Assembly: GCF_000517545.1 (NCBI RefSeq)
Contig: NZ_BAIV01000010.1
Span: 1-64,000, forward strand
Direction of reading: 5' to 3'
DNA from: Bacteroides reticulotermitis JCM 10512
GTDB lineage: Bacteria; Bacteroidota; Bacteroidia; Bacteroidales; Bacteroidaceae
Length of the DNA: 64,000 nucleotides
The notes under the pieces were generated by a model. The model was not told where the DNA came from, did no database searches, and saw only the letters and a program-made list of their open reading frames with translations. This document shows, one piece after another, positions 29,394 through 38,523 of the stretch. Both the position numbers and the translations under genes were made by a program. Each line of letters opens with the position of its first letter. The first letter of the stretch is position 1.

Positions 29394-30830
29394 ATGAATT
29401 TAAAGAGTTCTTTTTTATTGGGAATGGTTGCACTCGGGCTTAATGCCTGTACCAACGACAGTGATCTGACAGGAGATCAGGGAAATGGAGAAGGAGATCC
29501 TACGTATATTACGTTGTCGGTATCTTTACCTTCTATGGGTGCCCAGAGACTGGCATCAATTTCGGGAACAGATACAAGAGCACTTCCTGAAGATTATAAT
29601 CCGGATGGAGATTATGAAGGGCATGATGCGGTTGAAACTCTTGATGTGTACATGATGTCGATTGCCGACAGAACGGTAGAAACCCATCGGTTTACCGGAT
29701 CTCAGATAACATCTACAGGTAGTGTTGTATCAACCAGTCAGCCGTTTAAAACAACTTCCGGAAGAAAACAAGTTCATATTGTATTGAATAGTCCTAGTCC
29801 GCTTACTGTAGCGGCACCTACGGATAATGAACTTATGGCTACCGCGGGGTTAGCCCGAATGAAGACCGTATCGGGGAAAAATTATGATGTCATCATGATG
29901 ACCGGTAGTGGTGTAGCCACTATCGAACCGGACATAACGGTGCAAGAGGTGTCTAATGGTGCCAATCGTGTGTCGGTTATGATGACTCGTACAGCATCTA
30001 GAGCGATTGTTACTACTTCTGCTTCACCGGATATAAAGGATGCGAATGGAGTTACTTTGGGTACACTTTCCAATCTTACCTATTCTGTGGTGCAGGGAAC
30101 AAACAAAATCTATTTTATGTCTCAAGCCAATTACGTAACATGGGGATTCGATTATGTGCCTATTGCTTCCGATTATGCTACAACTGCTTCAACTTATTAT
30201 GATTATTCCGATCTGAGTACGCCGAGTGCAATACCTGCCAAACCGGTAGCAGCCGACGGTTATAAAGAGCTTCCGGGAAAATTCTTATTTGAAAACACCC
30301 ATACTTTGGGGGAAAATAGGGCCAGCCATTACAAAAAAGGAAATACTGCTTATATCTTGGTTCGAGGTAAGTTTACACCTATTGCAGCAGCTATTGCAGA
30401 TGGTGGGGCATTGGTTAACGGAACATTCTATGTGGGGCAGACTGATGGTAAAATCTATTCCAGCAAATCTGCTGCTCAGACGGCTGTTCAAAACCAAAAA
30501 GTTTCTGCTTACGAGAAGGGTAAGATGTTATATTTTGCTTGGCTGAACCCGGACAATATCCAATCTCCTTATAATTCACCGGTATTGAGAAATAACATTT
30601 ATCACGTGAATATAAACAGTTTTGCTCGATTGGGTATGACTTGGAATCCGCTTTATCCGGAAGATCCGAATACTACTAATCCGGCCAATCCGGACCCGAA
30701 ACCGTTGAATCCTGAGGAGCCGGAGAACCCTATCAGCCCGATCGACCCATTGACTGTGGAGCATACGTATATGACTGTTGATGTCAGTGTGCTGAATTGG
30801 ACTGTACACTCTTATGATGTAGATTTCTGA
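29394..30830 (+). CDS. Major fimbrial subunit, Mfa1-like (type V pilus)
   Basis: 478-residue fimbrillin if started at ATG 29394 (a second in-frame ATG is 9 bases upstream). Lipoprotein signal peptide with LNAC lipobox, so it is exported to the outer surface as a lipoprotein. A basic site GTDTR|ALPEDY near residue 62 would fit trypsin-like removal of the N-terminal strand, as known for Porphyromonas Mfa1/FimA. Before the C-terminal strand is a Pro/Asn-rich spacer (NPANPDPKPLNPEEPENP). The last residues (TYMTVDVSVLNWTVHSYDVD) are the Mfa1 C-terminal donor-strand type. First of four co-directed fimbrial genes. Confidence 0.87.
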   Translation: MNLKSSFLLGMVALGLNACTNDSDLTGDQGNGEGDPTYITLSVSLPSMGAQRLASISGTDTRALPEDYNPDGDYEGHDAVETLDVYMMSIADRTVETHRFTGSQITSTGSVVSTSQPFKTTSGRKQVHIVLNSPSPLTVAAPTDNELMATAGLARMKTVSGKNYDVIMMTGSGVATIEPDITVQEVSNGANRVSVMMTRTASRAIVTTSASPDIKDANGVTLGTLSNLTYSVVQGTNKIYFMSQANYVTWGFDYVPIASDYATTASTYYDYSDLSTPSAIPAKPVAADGYKELPGKFLFENTHTLGENRASHYKKGNTAYILVRGKFTPIAAAIADGGALVNGTFYVGQTDGKIYSSKSAAQTAVQNQKVSAYEKGKMLYFAWLNPDNIQSPYNSPVLRNNIYHVNINSFARLGMTWNPLYPEDPNTTNPANPDPKPLNPEEPENPISPIDPLTVEHTYMTVDVSVLNWTVHSYDVDF

Positions 30831-30860
30831 TTCGAGCAATAAGTAGGAACCTGTTTTTCG

Positions 30861-30900
30861 GAGAGTTATTGGTCTGCAAGTCGGCAGACCGATAACTCTC
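30861..30900 (+). terminator. Stable hairpin between major and minor fimbrial genes
   Basis: 17-bp stem (30861-30877 with 30884-30900, one G-U pair) and a 6-base loop, not followed by a T tract. It probably lowers read-through or protects the upstream mRNA, so that the major subunit is made in excess. Confidence 0.6.
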
Positions 30901-30924
30901 GGGGAACACGAATAAATTAACCAT

Positions 30925-31857
30925 ATGAACTTCCGATATAGCTTCATTTTAGTCATGACGTTGATTGTCTTATTCCTGTTTTGGGGATGTATTAAAGACG
31001 ATTATGCCGATTGTACGCAAGGAATCAGAGTCTCGTTTTACTCCCAGAACCCTTGTCAGGCTGAGCGTAGTTATCCTGAACAAATAAAAGATCTGACACT
31101 TTTTGTTTTCGATAAAAATGAGGTGTTGGTGTCGTATAAGCAGGTGAATGCTGTTGAATTGCAAAAGGACTTTTCGCAGCTTATCGAGACCGAAAGCGGT
31201 ATGTATTCCGTTTTAGCTTGGGCAGGATTGGCACCGGATCTTTATGAAATGGTTGGTCCCCAAGTTGGAACGACTCAAAAGCAGACACTTCTCTTTCGAC
31301 TCAAACGAGCTTCCGAAATAGCTTCGAGTATAACCGATACGCGGCTTTATTTCGGCGAAAGCACACTGGCGTATGTTCCCAATGCAGGAGAGAAGGGGAC
31401 CATCTACGAAGATGTTTCGGTTAATATGCAGGAGGTGACCAACCGGCTTGAAGTCTCAATTGAAGGTTTGCCGAACGTGCAGGACTATGAAGTTGTGATT
31501 GAATCGAACAATGGAGCGATGAATATAAACGGAACGATCGCTACCGATGAACTGATTACGCATACTTCGGAGTCAACCGATGAGTCGGGTGTGCTACATG
31601 CTCGTTTTACACTTCTGAAACTTGCCACCGGATATACCCATACAATTGTGGTACGAGATAAACCGCATGGAACAGAATTGTATAGAGGTAGTTTGTTGGG
31701 GACTCTTTTACTGAAGAACCCTTCGGTTAATTTGGATTGCGATCATGACTTTACAATTAAATTCACAACCAAGGATCAATGCAGTTGCGGCACTTATACT
31801 ATCATGGAAGTGTGGGTAAACAACTGGTTGGTGCATAGTTATGAGACAGAAATGTAA
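30925..31857 (+). CDS. FimB/Mfa2-family fimbrial anchor lipoprotein
   Basis: 310 residues. Signal peptide with lipobox FWGC (Cys at about 22), then the family hallmark start CTQGIRVSFYSQNPC and DLTLFVFDKNEVLV, and Mfa2-like beta-sandwich sequence to the end. In Porphyromonas, Mfa2/FimB anchors the pilus to the outer membrane and limits its length. It lies 94 bases after the major subunit gene and 29 bases before the next fimbrial gene. Confidence 0.87.
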   Translation: MNFRYSFILVMTLIVLFLFWGCIKDDYADCTQGIRVSFYSQNPCQAERSYPEQIKDLTLFVFDKNEVLVSYKQVNAVELQKDFSQLIETESGMYSVLAWAGLAPDLYEMVGPQVGTTQKQTLLFRLKRASEIASSITDTRLYFGESTLAYVPNAGEKGTIYEDVSVNMQEVTNRLEVSIEGLPNVQDYEVVIESNNGAMNINGTIATDELITHTSESTDESGVLHARFTLLKLATGYTHTIVVRDKPHGTELYRGSLLGTLLLKNPSVNLDCDHDFTIKFTTKDQCSCGTYTIMEVWVNNWLVHSYETEM

Positions 31858-31886
31858 GTACGGGTCAAACTATTAAGCAGCAAATT

Positions 31887-33659
31887 ATGAGATTATTGAA
31901 TAATATAGCAAAGATGCTGAGTCGGATGTCACTCTGTCTGATTCTCTCTCTGTTCGTAGGTTGTGTCGATGACGAACAGCCTACGAACCCAGAGACGAAC
32001 GAACGGGCAATCATCTCCTTATCTTTACAGGCTGCATCTTCCAGTATCAATGACGATCAATCTTCGTGGGAAGATCGTGTGGACGAGCTGCGAATGATCG
32101 TATTCGACGCGAATAGCGGAAATGTGGTATTTAATCAGCGACTCTATTTTCCCAATGGGTTTAAGAACAAGAGTAAAGGTGTCAGCTTGCCAACCGGTAC
32201 ATTCGATTTCTACTTTTTCGCTAATGAGACGGCTTACGATCAAACGTTTGGCACAGCTTTGACGTCGTTGACGAACGTTTCGGACTTTAAGACTGACAAA
32301 CGATTTAGTTCGCTTAGCTATAATCCCGACTTCTTGCCCGACGGTTCCACCTCCAGTGGACGCTTTCTAATGTCCGCCATCTATAATCAGGTGACGATTG
32401 CGAGCGGTGGGACAGAAGCCAGTCCGTTGCCGCTGAATATACCGACAAGCAAGGTAGAATTGATCAGAGCACTGGCTAAGGTGCAGGTAATCTTTAGGAA
32501 GAAAGTACCGGGAAGCGAAATTCCGGCCAATACAATTACTTCTGTGAAACTTAAAAATGTAGCATCCGACTATTCGGTTCCGCCTGTCGACAATTACTAC
32601 ACAGGTAGTCGTCGGGATTCAAAAACCGCCGGGTTGACACGACTGAGTTATGATCGCGACAGTCTTGGAGCGGTTCAATTCTATATTCCTGAGTTCTTAA
32701 CTCAAGATGATGCTGCGGTGCATACATTGTTGAGTATTAATAATAAGGAATATCCGGTAGAGTCTGATATGTCGCATACGGGTATCTTGTTGCAACGCCG
32801 AATTGTACCTTCTATTTCACACTATAGTGTTATCCGAAATTATCACTATATCATTAATGCGTATATCAACTCCGAAGGGGGTATACAGTTGAAGGTTAAC
32901 ATCCAACCTTGGCACAAAGACGAATACAAGTATATCTTTCAGGATGATAAAGAGATTGTTATTCCTCCGGTAACACCTACCGATTCGAGTTTGATTATTC
33001 CTACCGAATGTGGGAAAATCGAAATGCTTAATTACAATGAGGTTTTACCTAAAGGTCTGCAAGGAGCGTATAATGATGAAGTCAACTATTACGATCCACA
33101 AGTGGGCGGACCTATTATCTATAAAGGGAACCCACCGTATTATTGCGAAAAGAAGTACGGAAAAGGATGGCGACTGATTAACTCGTGTGAGTTGATGTCG
33201 TTCCTGGCTCTTTTCGATAAGACGTATCGTATTTGGGCATCGAATACGAATGAAGGAATTAATGATAAGCTGCCTTTATATCCTTTGCGACTTCGGCAGG
33301 ATGCACAGGCCTTGTTGGAGAAACTCTCCGGTGTGGACCTGTCGCAGTACGTGCTGACCGATAATGGAGTCGATCCAATGAATGATGATAAACTGGATAT
33401 AATCGACAAGTACTTTACTCCGGGTGATATTATGATCAAGGAAGAAGATTTCTCAGGTGGATGGCCTTACGACGCACCGCCAATGAATAATGGAGAGAAG
33501 TGGTTTTATAGTGAGGTCGTTATTCAAGTGAGAGGTTTTTGGTATCCCGGATATTATGATTTGAGCGTTCCCGGCAATAAGGAGAAAGTGTTGTATGGAG
33601 AATTTCAGCGATACGACTATTACAGCACAGTATCTCGTTGTGTGCGAGTTGTGCAATAA
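31887..33659 (+). CDS. Fimbrial tip-like lipoprotein with C-terminal lectin-like domain
   Basis: 590 residues with a lipobox (LFVGC, Cys at about 26). The N-terminal part looks like fimbrillin domains (DELRMIVFDANSGNVVFNQR; LIRALAKVQVIFRK). The last about 200 residues are a separate domain with GWRLINSCELMSFLALFDKT and a closing SRCVRVVQ, resembling the Cys-containing C-type-lectin/FGE-like tip domains seen in Bacteroidales fimbrial proteins. This suggests an adhesive tip subunit. Ligand unknown. Confidence 0.72.
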   Translation: MRLLNNIAKMLSRMSLCLILSLFVGCVDDEQPTNPETNERAIISLSLQAASSSINDDQSSWEDRVDELRMIVFDANSGNVVFNQRLYFPNGFKNKSKGVSLPTGTFDFYFFANETAYDQTFGTALTSLTNVSDFKTDKRFSSLSYNPDFLPDGSTSSGRFLMSAIYNQVTIASGGTEASPLPLNIPTSKVELIRALAKVQVIFRKKVPGSEIPANTITSVKLKNVASDYSVPPVDNYYTGSRRDSKTAGLTRLSYDRDSLGAVQFYIPEFLTQDDAAVHTLLSINNKEYPVESDMSHTGILLQRRIVPSISHYSVIRNYHYIINAYINSEGGIQLKVNIQPWHKDEYKYIFQDDKEIVIPPVTPTDSSLIIPTECGKIEMLNYNEVLPKGLQGAYNDEVNYYDPQVGGPIIYKGNPPYYCEKKYGKGWRLINSCELMSFLALFDKTYRIWASNTNEGINDKLPLYPLRLRQDAQALLEKLSGVDLSQYVLTDNGVDPMNDDKLDIIDKYFTPGDIMIKEEDFSGGWPYDAPPMNNGEKWFYSEVVIQVRGFWYPGYYDLSVPGNKEKVLYGEFQRYDYYSTVSRCVRVVQ

Positions 33660-33668
33660 ACCGAGCTT

Positions 33669-34679
33669 ATGAGAAAAATATACGGATATATAATACTAGT
33701 TCTGTTAGTGCTTTGGCTTACCAGTTGCACGGGCGAACAGGAACTTGTGTGGCAACTGCCCGAGAAGCAAGTCGTGCTCAAACTATTTGCTGAGGGTAAC
33801 ATCACGTCGCGCGTTATTGATTCGGATAATACAGCCGAAGAGCAGACTATCAATAACCTCAGTGTGTTTTTTACAGATCCTTCTTCGGATGCGGTAACCC
33901 ATAAGTTTGTGTATTCTGGTTTTTCGGAGGTAAGTGATTATAAGCTTGTAACTCTGCCTTTAGACCCGGCTACTTTGGGCACCAAAGATATTTATGTGGT
34001 GGCTAATTGTGATAATGAAGTGGCGTTAAATGCTGTTCAAACGATAGATGACCTGAAGTTATTAACTGCTGCAAAGGTGAACAAGAACAATCTGCTACTT
34101 CCTTTGAATGGAATAGCGATGTACGGTACTACGCCCGCGTTCGACTTTAACATCGGAAGCAGAAAAGAAGCCGTGGTTACCGTGGTCAGGACCTGTGCCA
34201 AGTATCGGTTGAAGCTGACCTTCCCGGATAATCCACAGCTAAGTAGTGATAATCGCTTTTTGATAGCCAATGCGGCAACCTATACCTATATTATAAGGAA
34301 CGAGAAGGCTGTGCTGACTGATAATGATTATTTCACCTACGCTTCTGCTATTCCGTTGGTTGACAATGGTTCGCAGGCGTATACCTACTCCGCTTATGTG
34401 TATGAAGCCAGTCGGATTCCCCGGTTATATTTTTATACTCATGCCGACAGTAGCACAGATAAGCGGGAATACTCGGTTGATCTGCCGGTTCCTTTCCGGA
34501 ATTACTTATACGATATCCTATTGGAAGTTTATGAGTCTCCTTCCGATAGCCGTACGAGGACAGCTAATTCGGATAGTAACGCTGCCCAGGTGTGCAGAAT
34601 GAGCGTGGATACCTATGACGGGAATGGAGAGCTTGTCTCTTATCAGTCAACCGAACTGCATTCGGATAAAGTCAATTAA
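33669..34679 (+). CDS. Fimbrillin-like accessory lipoprotein
   Basis: 336 residues with lipobox LTSC (Cys at about 20). A beta-rich fimbrillin-like protein (TINNLSVFFTDPSS; KEAVVTVVRTCAKYRLKLTF) without a clear family name. It begins 9 bases after the stop of the tip-like gene, so it is the last gene of the fimbrial operon; a minor subunit role is inferred from context. Confidence 0.7.
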   Translation: MRKIYGYIILVLLVLWLTSCTGEQELVWQLPEKQVVLKLFAEGNITSRVIDSDNTAEEQTINNLSVFFTDPSSDAVTHKFVYSGFSEVSDYKLVTLPLDPATLGTKDIYVVANCDNEVALNAVQTIDDLKLLTAAKVNKNNLLLPLNGIAMYGTTPAFDFNIGSRKEAVVTVVRTCAKYRLKLTFPDNPQLSSDNRFLIANAATYTYIIRNEKAVLTDNDYFTYASAIPLVDNGSQAYTYSAYVYEASRIPRLYFYTHADSSTDKREYSVDLPVPFRNYLYDILLEVYESPSDSRTRTANSDSNAAQVCRMSVDTYDGNGELVSYQSTELHSDKVN

Positions 34680-35293
34680 ATACCGGGATAAGGTAAATGG
34701 GATTCAATCCCATAGAGGAGGGATAAGGCGAACACAGGACAGCTTAAAACGAAAGGTTATAGGTGATTGGACAAAAGTCTACACCGGATTGTCTGTCTTA
34801 TACCTAAGAAACTTTTTTCTCATGCTGATGAAACTTTTGTTTCTTGCCTGTGAGAAAAAAGTTTCATCAGCATGAAACAGCTTGAAACAACCGATGTCTT
34901 TTACCGATTCAGGCAGGCGAACCAATCACATATCGGCGATTTACATACCTTTCCTCAGTGTGTTGTTCTTCTTTTCTACGACTTATCAAAACGAAGCAAT
35001 ACATGCGAGAAATGCATCTAGAATGGATGGGAAACACTGCTCTTTAAGAATATCTCTTATTGTATTGATTATGTGTTTGTTGAATGCCAAATAGTGAGAG
35101 CATAATAGATGACGTGTTTTCTTTCTCGTAGGGTAGGGGCTACAGCGTAAACGGGAACATTTATATGGAGATAAACCTCTCGTTTTTAGACTATTGGGAT
35201 TATCCAAAATAGTGGATAGTCCCGAATCTAAAGTATTCTATTGATACCCAATGGTGGACAGTGCCGTGCCCGAATGAAATTCCGTCATTCGCT
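34680..35293. other. Intergenic region after the fimbrial operon
   Basis: 614 bases with no supported gene. Short ORFs here lack domains and promoters. The main feature is the overlapping inverted-repeat pair at 34808-34875, listed separately. Confidence 0.4.
34808..34875. repeat. Two overlapping perfect inverted repeats
   Basis: Repeat A: GAAACTTTTTTCTCA (34808-34822) pairs with 34851-34865. Repeat B: TCATGCTGATGAAACTTTT (34820-34838) pairs perfectly over 19 bp with 34857-34875. A and B share bases, so an RNA could form only one at a time. It lies 129 bases after the fimbrial operon and could act as terminator, attenuator or a recombination site. Confidence 0.7.
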
Positions 35294-35527
35294 TTAGTAA
35301 TTCTCTATCACTTTATTCCCGAATATATCTTTTTTGATTGTTTTCTTATTACCTTTCTCATCCTTGATGATTGTGTTTCCAAATATGTCTTTCTCGACAG
35401 TTACTTTGCCCTGATCACTCATTATATATTCGTGACTATCTTCGGTTAAGTTTGCAGCGTATCCCTTTGTAGCAAAAGGAGACAATATGAATTGTGCTGT
35501 AAGTAGGATAAATAAATAATGTTTCAT
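35294..35527 (-). CDS. Small exported protein with KDIFGN repeats
   Basis: 77 residues. Signal peptide to about residue 24 (TKGYA cleavage), leaving about 53 residues. The mature part has two copies of KDIFGN about 19-20 residues apart (EKDIFGNTIIKDEKGN, KKDIFGNKVIENY), alternating charged and beta-prone residues. I do not know a named family. A small beta-repeat protein secreted to periplasm or surface is the most that can be said. Confidence 0.65.
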   Translation of the reverse strand: MKHYLFILLTAQFILSPFATKGYAANLTEDSHEYIMSDQGKVTVEKDIFGNTIIKDEKGNKKTIKKDIFGNKVIENY

Positions 35528-35736
35528 GTCGTTTGATTTTGGTTTATTACAAAAATAGGACAGGAAAACCGTACTAAATAGGTGAATACTATAATTAGCG
35601 ATAGGGAAAAGTCTAAGAGTCTATACTTTATGCTAAGAGGAGAAAATATTACGGAATATTTAGATCGAATATAATCTGTGTAAGTTGATATTCTTCATAG
35701 CTTCACTGTAATACGAAAGTGGCAGTCATCCGACGC

Positions 35737-35783
35737 AAAAAAGAACAGCATCCGGAAAATACTTCCGAATGCTGTTCTTTTTG
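35737..35783. terminator. Bidirectional terminator after tRNA-Thr
   Basis: Long near-perfect stem, AAAAGAACAGCAT...CGGAA with TTCCG...ATGCTGTTCTTTT, loop about 5, with A and T runs on either side. It starts 2 bases beyond the tRNA 3' end. Confidence 0.8.
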
Positions 35784-35785
35784 TG

Positions 35786-35859
35786 AGCCTCTTGTCGGAT
35801 TCGAACCAACGACCCCGAGATTACAAATCACGTGCTCTGGCCAACTGAGCTAAAGAGGC
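35786..35859 (-). tRNA. tRNA-Thr (UGU)
   Basis: Minus-strand cloverleaf: acceptor GCCTCTT/AAGAGGC, D-arm GCTCAGTTGGCCAGAGC, anticodon loop TTTGTAA with anticodon UGU, T-arm GTTGG-TTCGAAT-CCGAC. CCA is not encoded. The anticodon stem has one T-T mismatch in the middle. Confidence 0.95.
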
Positions 35860-35882
35860 TTTTTTAACGCTTTTTGCGGGTG

Positions 35883-35939
35883 CAAAGGTAGGAATTTCTT
35901 TTAATCTTGCAAATACTATGCGTACTTTTTTTATCTTTG
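35883..35939. promoter_or_regulatory. Divergent -7 boxes of tRNA-Thr and the thioredoxin gene
   Basis: TACCTTTG on the minus strand (35883-35890), 24 bases before the tRNA, and TATCTTTG on the plus strand (35932-35939), 27 bases before the ATG at 35966. Confidence 0.55.
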
Positions 35940-35965
35940 CGTTTTAACTAGATAATTGACAAAAG

Positions 35966-36558
35966 ATGAAGAATATTTATTTGAATGCGTTTGCTATGTT
36001 TTTTCTAGCAATAAGTATAGGCGCTTGTTCTGGGGCGAAAAAAGGAACAGTAAATGCTGAAAATGTGATAGATAGTGTAAGTAATGAGCTTTCTACACAG
36101 GCCGATAGTACCGGATATATAGTACGTGTGGGTGATGTAGCACCCGATTTCAAAGTGGTGCTTACTGATGGTCAAACCGTCTCTCTATCTTCTCTCCGGG
36201 GAAAGGTTGTCATGCTGCAGTTTACGGCAAGTTGGTGTGGAGTGTGTCGTAAAGAGATGCCGTTTATTGAAAAAGATATCTGGCAAAAGCATAAAGATAA
36301 TAAAGATTTTGCGCTGATTGGCATTGACCGTGACGAACCTTTGGAAACAGTCCTGAGTTTTGCCAAGCTACCGGAGTGACTTATCCGATGGGACTTGATC
36401 CCAATGCCGATATATTTGCCAAATATGCTTTGCGCGATTCGGGTATCACACGCAATGTGCTTATCGACCGCGAAGGGAAGATCGTTAAAATGACTCGCTT
36501 GTACAATGAAGAAGAATTTGCTTCCTTGGTAAAGCAAATAAATGAAATGTTAACATAA
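35966..36558 (+). pseudogene. TlpA-like thioredoxin lipoprotein, frameshifted
   Basis: Periplasmic disulfide reductase with lipobox IGAC (Cys at about 21). AhpC/TSA-TlpA fold: GDVAPDFKVVLTDGQ, active site WCGVC (CxxC at about 92-95), then FALIGIDRDEP. The frame stops at 36379; the second part begins as VTYPMGLDPNADIFAKYALR and continues to 36558 with NVLIDREGKIVKMTR. One missing base near 36368 (within AAGCTACCGGAG) restores a continuous protein of 197 residues. The GTG apparently starting the second frame is therefore probably not a real start. Confidence 0.82.
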
Positions 36559-36624
36559 AGATAAATCGTCGGGCCTCTGCATTAGCGATAAGCTGGAGGC
36601 TCGATTTAGTATAATATATATAAT

Positions 36625-38486
36625 ATGATTATAACCCTTATAATTTTATTTCTATCCGCTGTCTTTTTCATGAGCGGTAAAGTTCGTTCCGATCTCGTTG
36701 CACTTTGTGCTTTAGTCTTATTAATCATTTTTCAGATCTTAACTCCCGAAGAAGCGCTTACAGGCTTCTCCAACTCTGTTGTAATTATGATGATCGGCCT
36801 CTTTGTAGTGGGAGGCGCTATTTTCCAGACCGGCTTGGCGAAGATGATCAGTAGCCGCATCCTGAAGTTTGCCGGAACCAATGAATTGAAGCTTTTTATC
36901 CTAATCATTTTAGTAACTGCCGGTATTGGTGCTTTTGTAAGTAATACCGGTACGGTGGCGTTGATGCTCCCAATTGTAGTCAGTATGGCTATGAGTAGCA
37001 ATATCAACGTAAGTCGTTTGTTGATGCCGCTTGCTTTTGCAAGTAGCATGGGAGGGATGATGACATTGATTGGTACACCGCCTAACCTTGTTATTCAGAA
37101 TGCTTTGGTCGAAGCTGGTTACAAACCCTTGACTTTCTTCTCCTTTACACCCGTCGTTGGTAAGTATAGTGGTAGGTTTGGCCGTTCTGATTCCTTTGAG
37201 TAAGATATTCCTGACTAAGAAGACTGATAAAAATACTCGGAAGCAGAAGAATAAATCGTTGCACGAATTGGCCGGCGAATACCAGATCTCTAAAAACCTG
37301 TGGCGTGTACAAGTCGATCCGGGTTCTCCATTTGTGGGGAAAACGATTCAGGAAACAGGAATCTCAAAGTATAGCATAACTATTCTTGAAGTCAGACGCA
37401 AGACGCCTAATTCGCGCCGCTTCTTCAAAACAACCATGAGTCAGGAGATGGCTGGTGCAAGCACGCTTGTGCAGGAAGAAGATATCTTGTATGTATTGGG
37501 TGAATTTACTGTTGTGCAGGAGCTCGTGCAAGAGAACAAACTTCATTTGTTGGATAGTCATACGCCTGAAGGAGCATCACAGATGAATGGTGAAGACGAA
37601 TTGCAATTTCAGGATATTGCATTGCCGAGATTCTTATAATGCCGGATTCGCGTTTGGTAAACCAGCAGGTAAAGGAATCCGGATTTCGCCAAAAGTTTGG
37701 AGTCAACATTCTGGGCGTACAACGGAAACGCCAATATCTACTTAGCGAGTTGAAAAACGAGAAGATGTATTCGGGTGATGTGCTTTTAGTGCAAGGATCG
37801 TGGGAGAATATAGCCCGGTTGACTGATGATCAATCCGACTTGGTTGTATTGGGACAACCTCTGACAGAAGCTGCTAAGGTTACACTGAATCATAAAGCTC
37901 CGGTAGCTGCCTTGATTATGCTTGCTATGGTAGTGAGTATGATGTTCGACTTTATTCCGATAGCTCCTGTTACCGCAGTCATGGTAGCCGCCCTTTTGAT
38001 GGTGCTCACAGGTTGTTTGCGTAATGTGGAAGCTGCTTATAAAACAATTAACTGGGAGAGTATCGTTTTGATTGCTGCCATGCTTCCGATGTCTTTAGCT
38101 TTGGAAAAGACGGGAGCATCCGACTACGTGTCGCAGTCGTTGGTTAATAGTCTGGGTGCTTATGGACCCTATGCACTGCTAGCCGGTATCTATTTCACAA
38201 CCTCTCTGATGACCATGTTTATCAGTAATACCGCTACTGCCGTACTATTGGCACCTATTGCCTTGCACGCGTCAATTCAGCTGGGGTTGAGTCCTTATCC
38301 ATTCCTATTCGCGGTAACTGTGGGAGCCAGCATGTGTTTTGCTTCTCCTTTCTCTACTCCGCCTAATGCTTGGTGATGCCTGCCGGCCGATATACCTTTA
38401 TGGATTATATAAAAGTCGGTTTGCCGTTACAGGTCATTATGGGTATTGTGATGATATTTGTTTTGCCTTTATTGTTCCCTTTTTAA
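36625..38486 (+). pseudogene. SLC13-family permease with TrkA_C domains, three frameshifts
   Basis: Inner-membrane divalent-anion/Na+ symporter-like protein of about 621 residues when repaired. The N-terminal helices include NTGTVALMLPIVVSMA and GGMMTLIGTPPNLVIQNAL. Two cytoplasmic RCK_C (TrkA_C) domains follow (WRVQVDPGSPFVGKTIQET; DSRLVNQQVKESGFRQKFG). The C-terminal helices include FISNTATAVLLAPIALHA and FASPFSTPPNA. Breaks: near 37158 (FTPV to LVSIVVGL, two bases missing or one extra), near 37625 (DIA to IAEILIMPDSRL, one missing) and near 38370 (PPNA to VMPAGRYTFMDY, one missing). The true end is TAA 38484-38486. Sulfate, citrate or another anion is possible; the substrate is unknown. 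Confidence 0.85.
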
Positions 38487-38523
38487 ATCGGAACATTAGC
38501 TATAGAGCCTCTCTCGGAAATTC

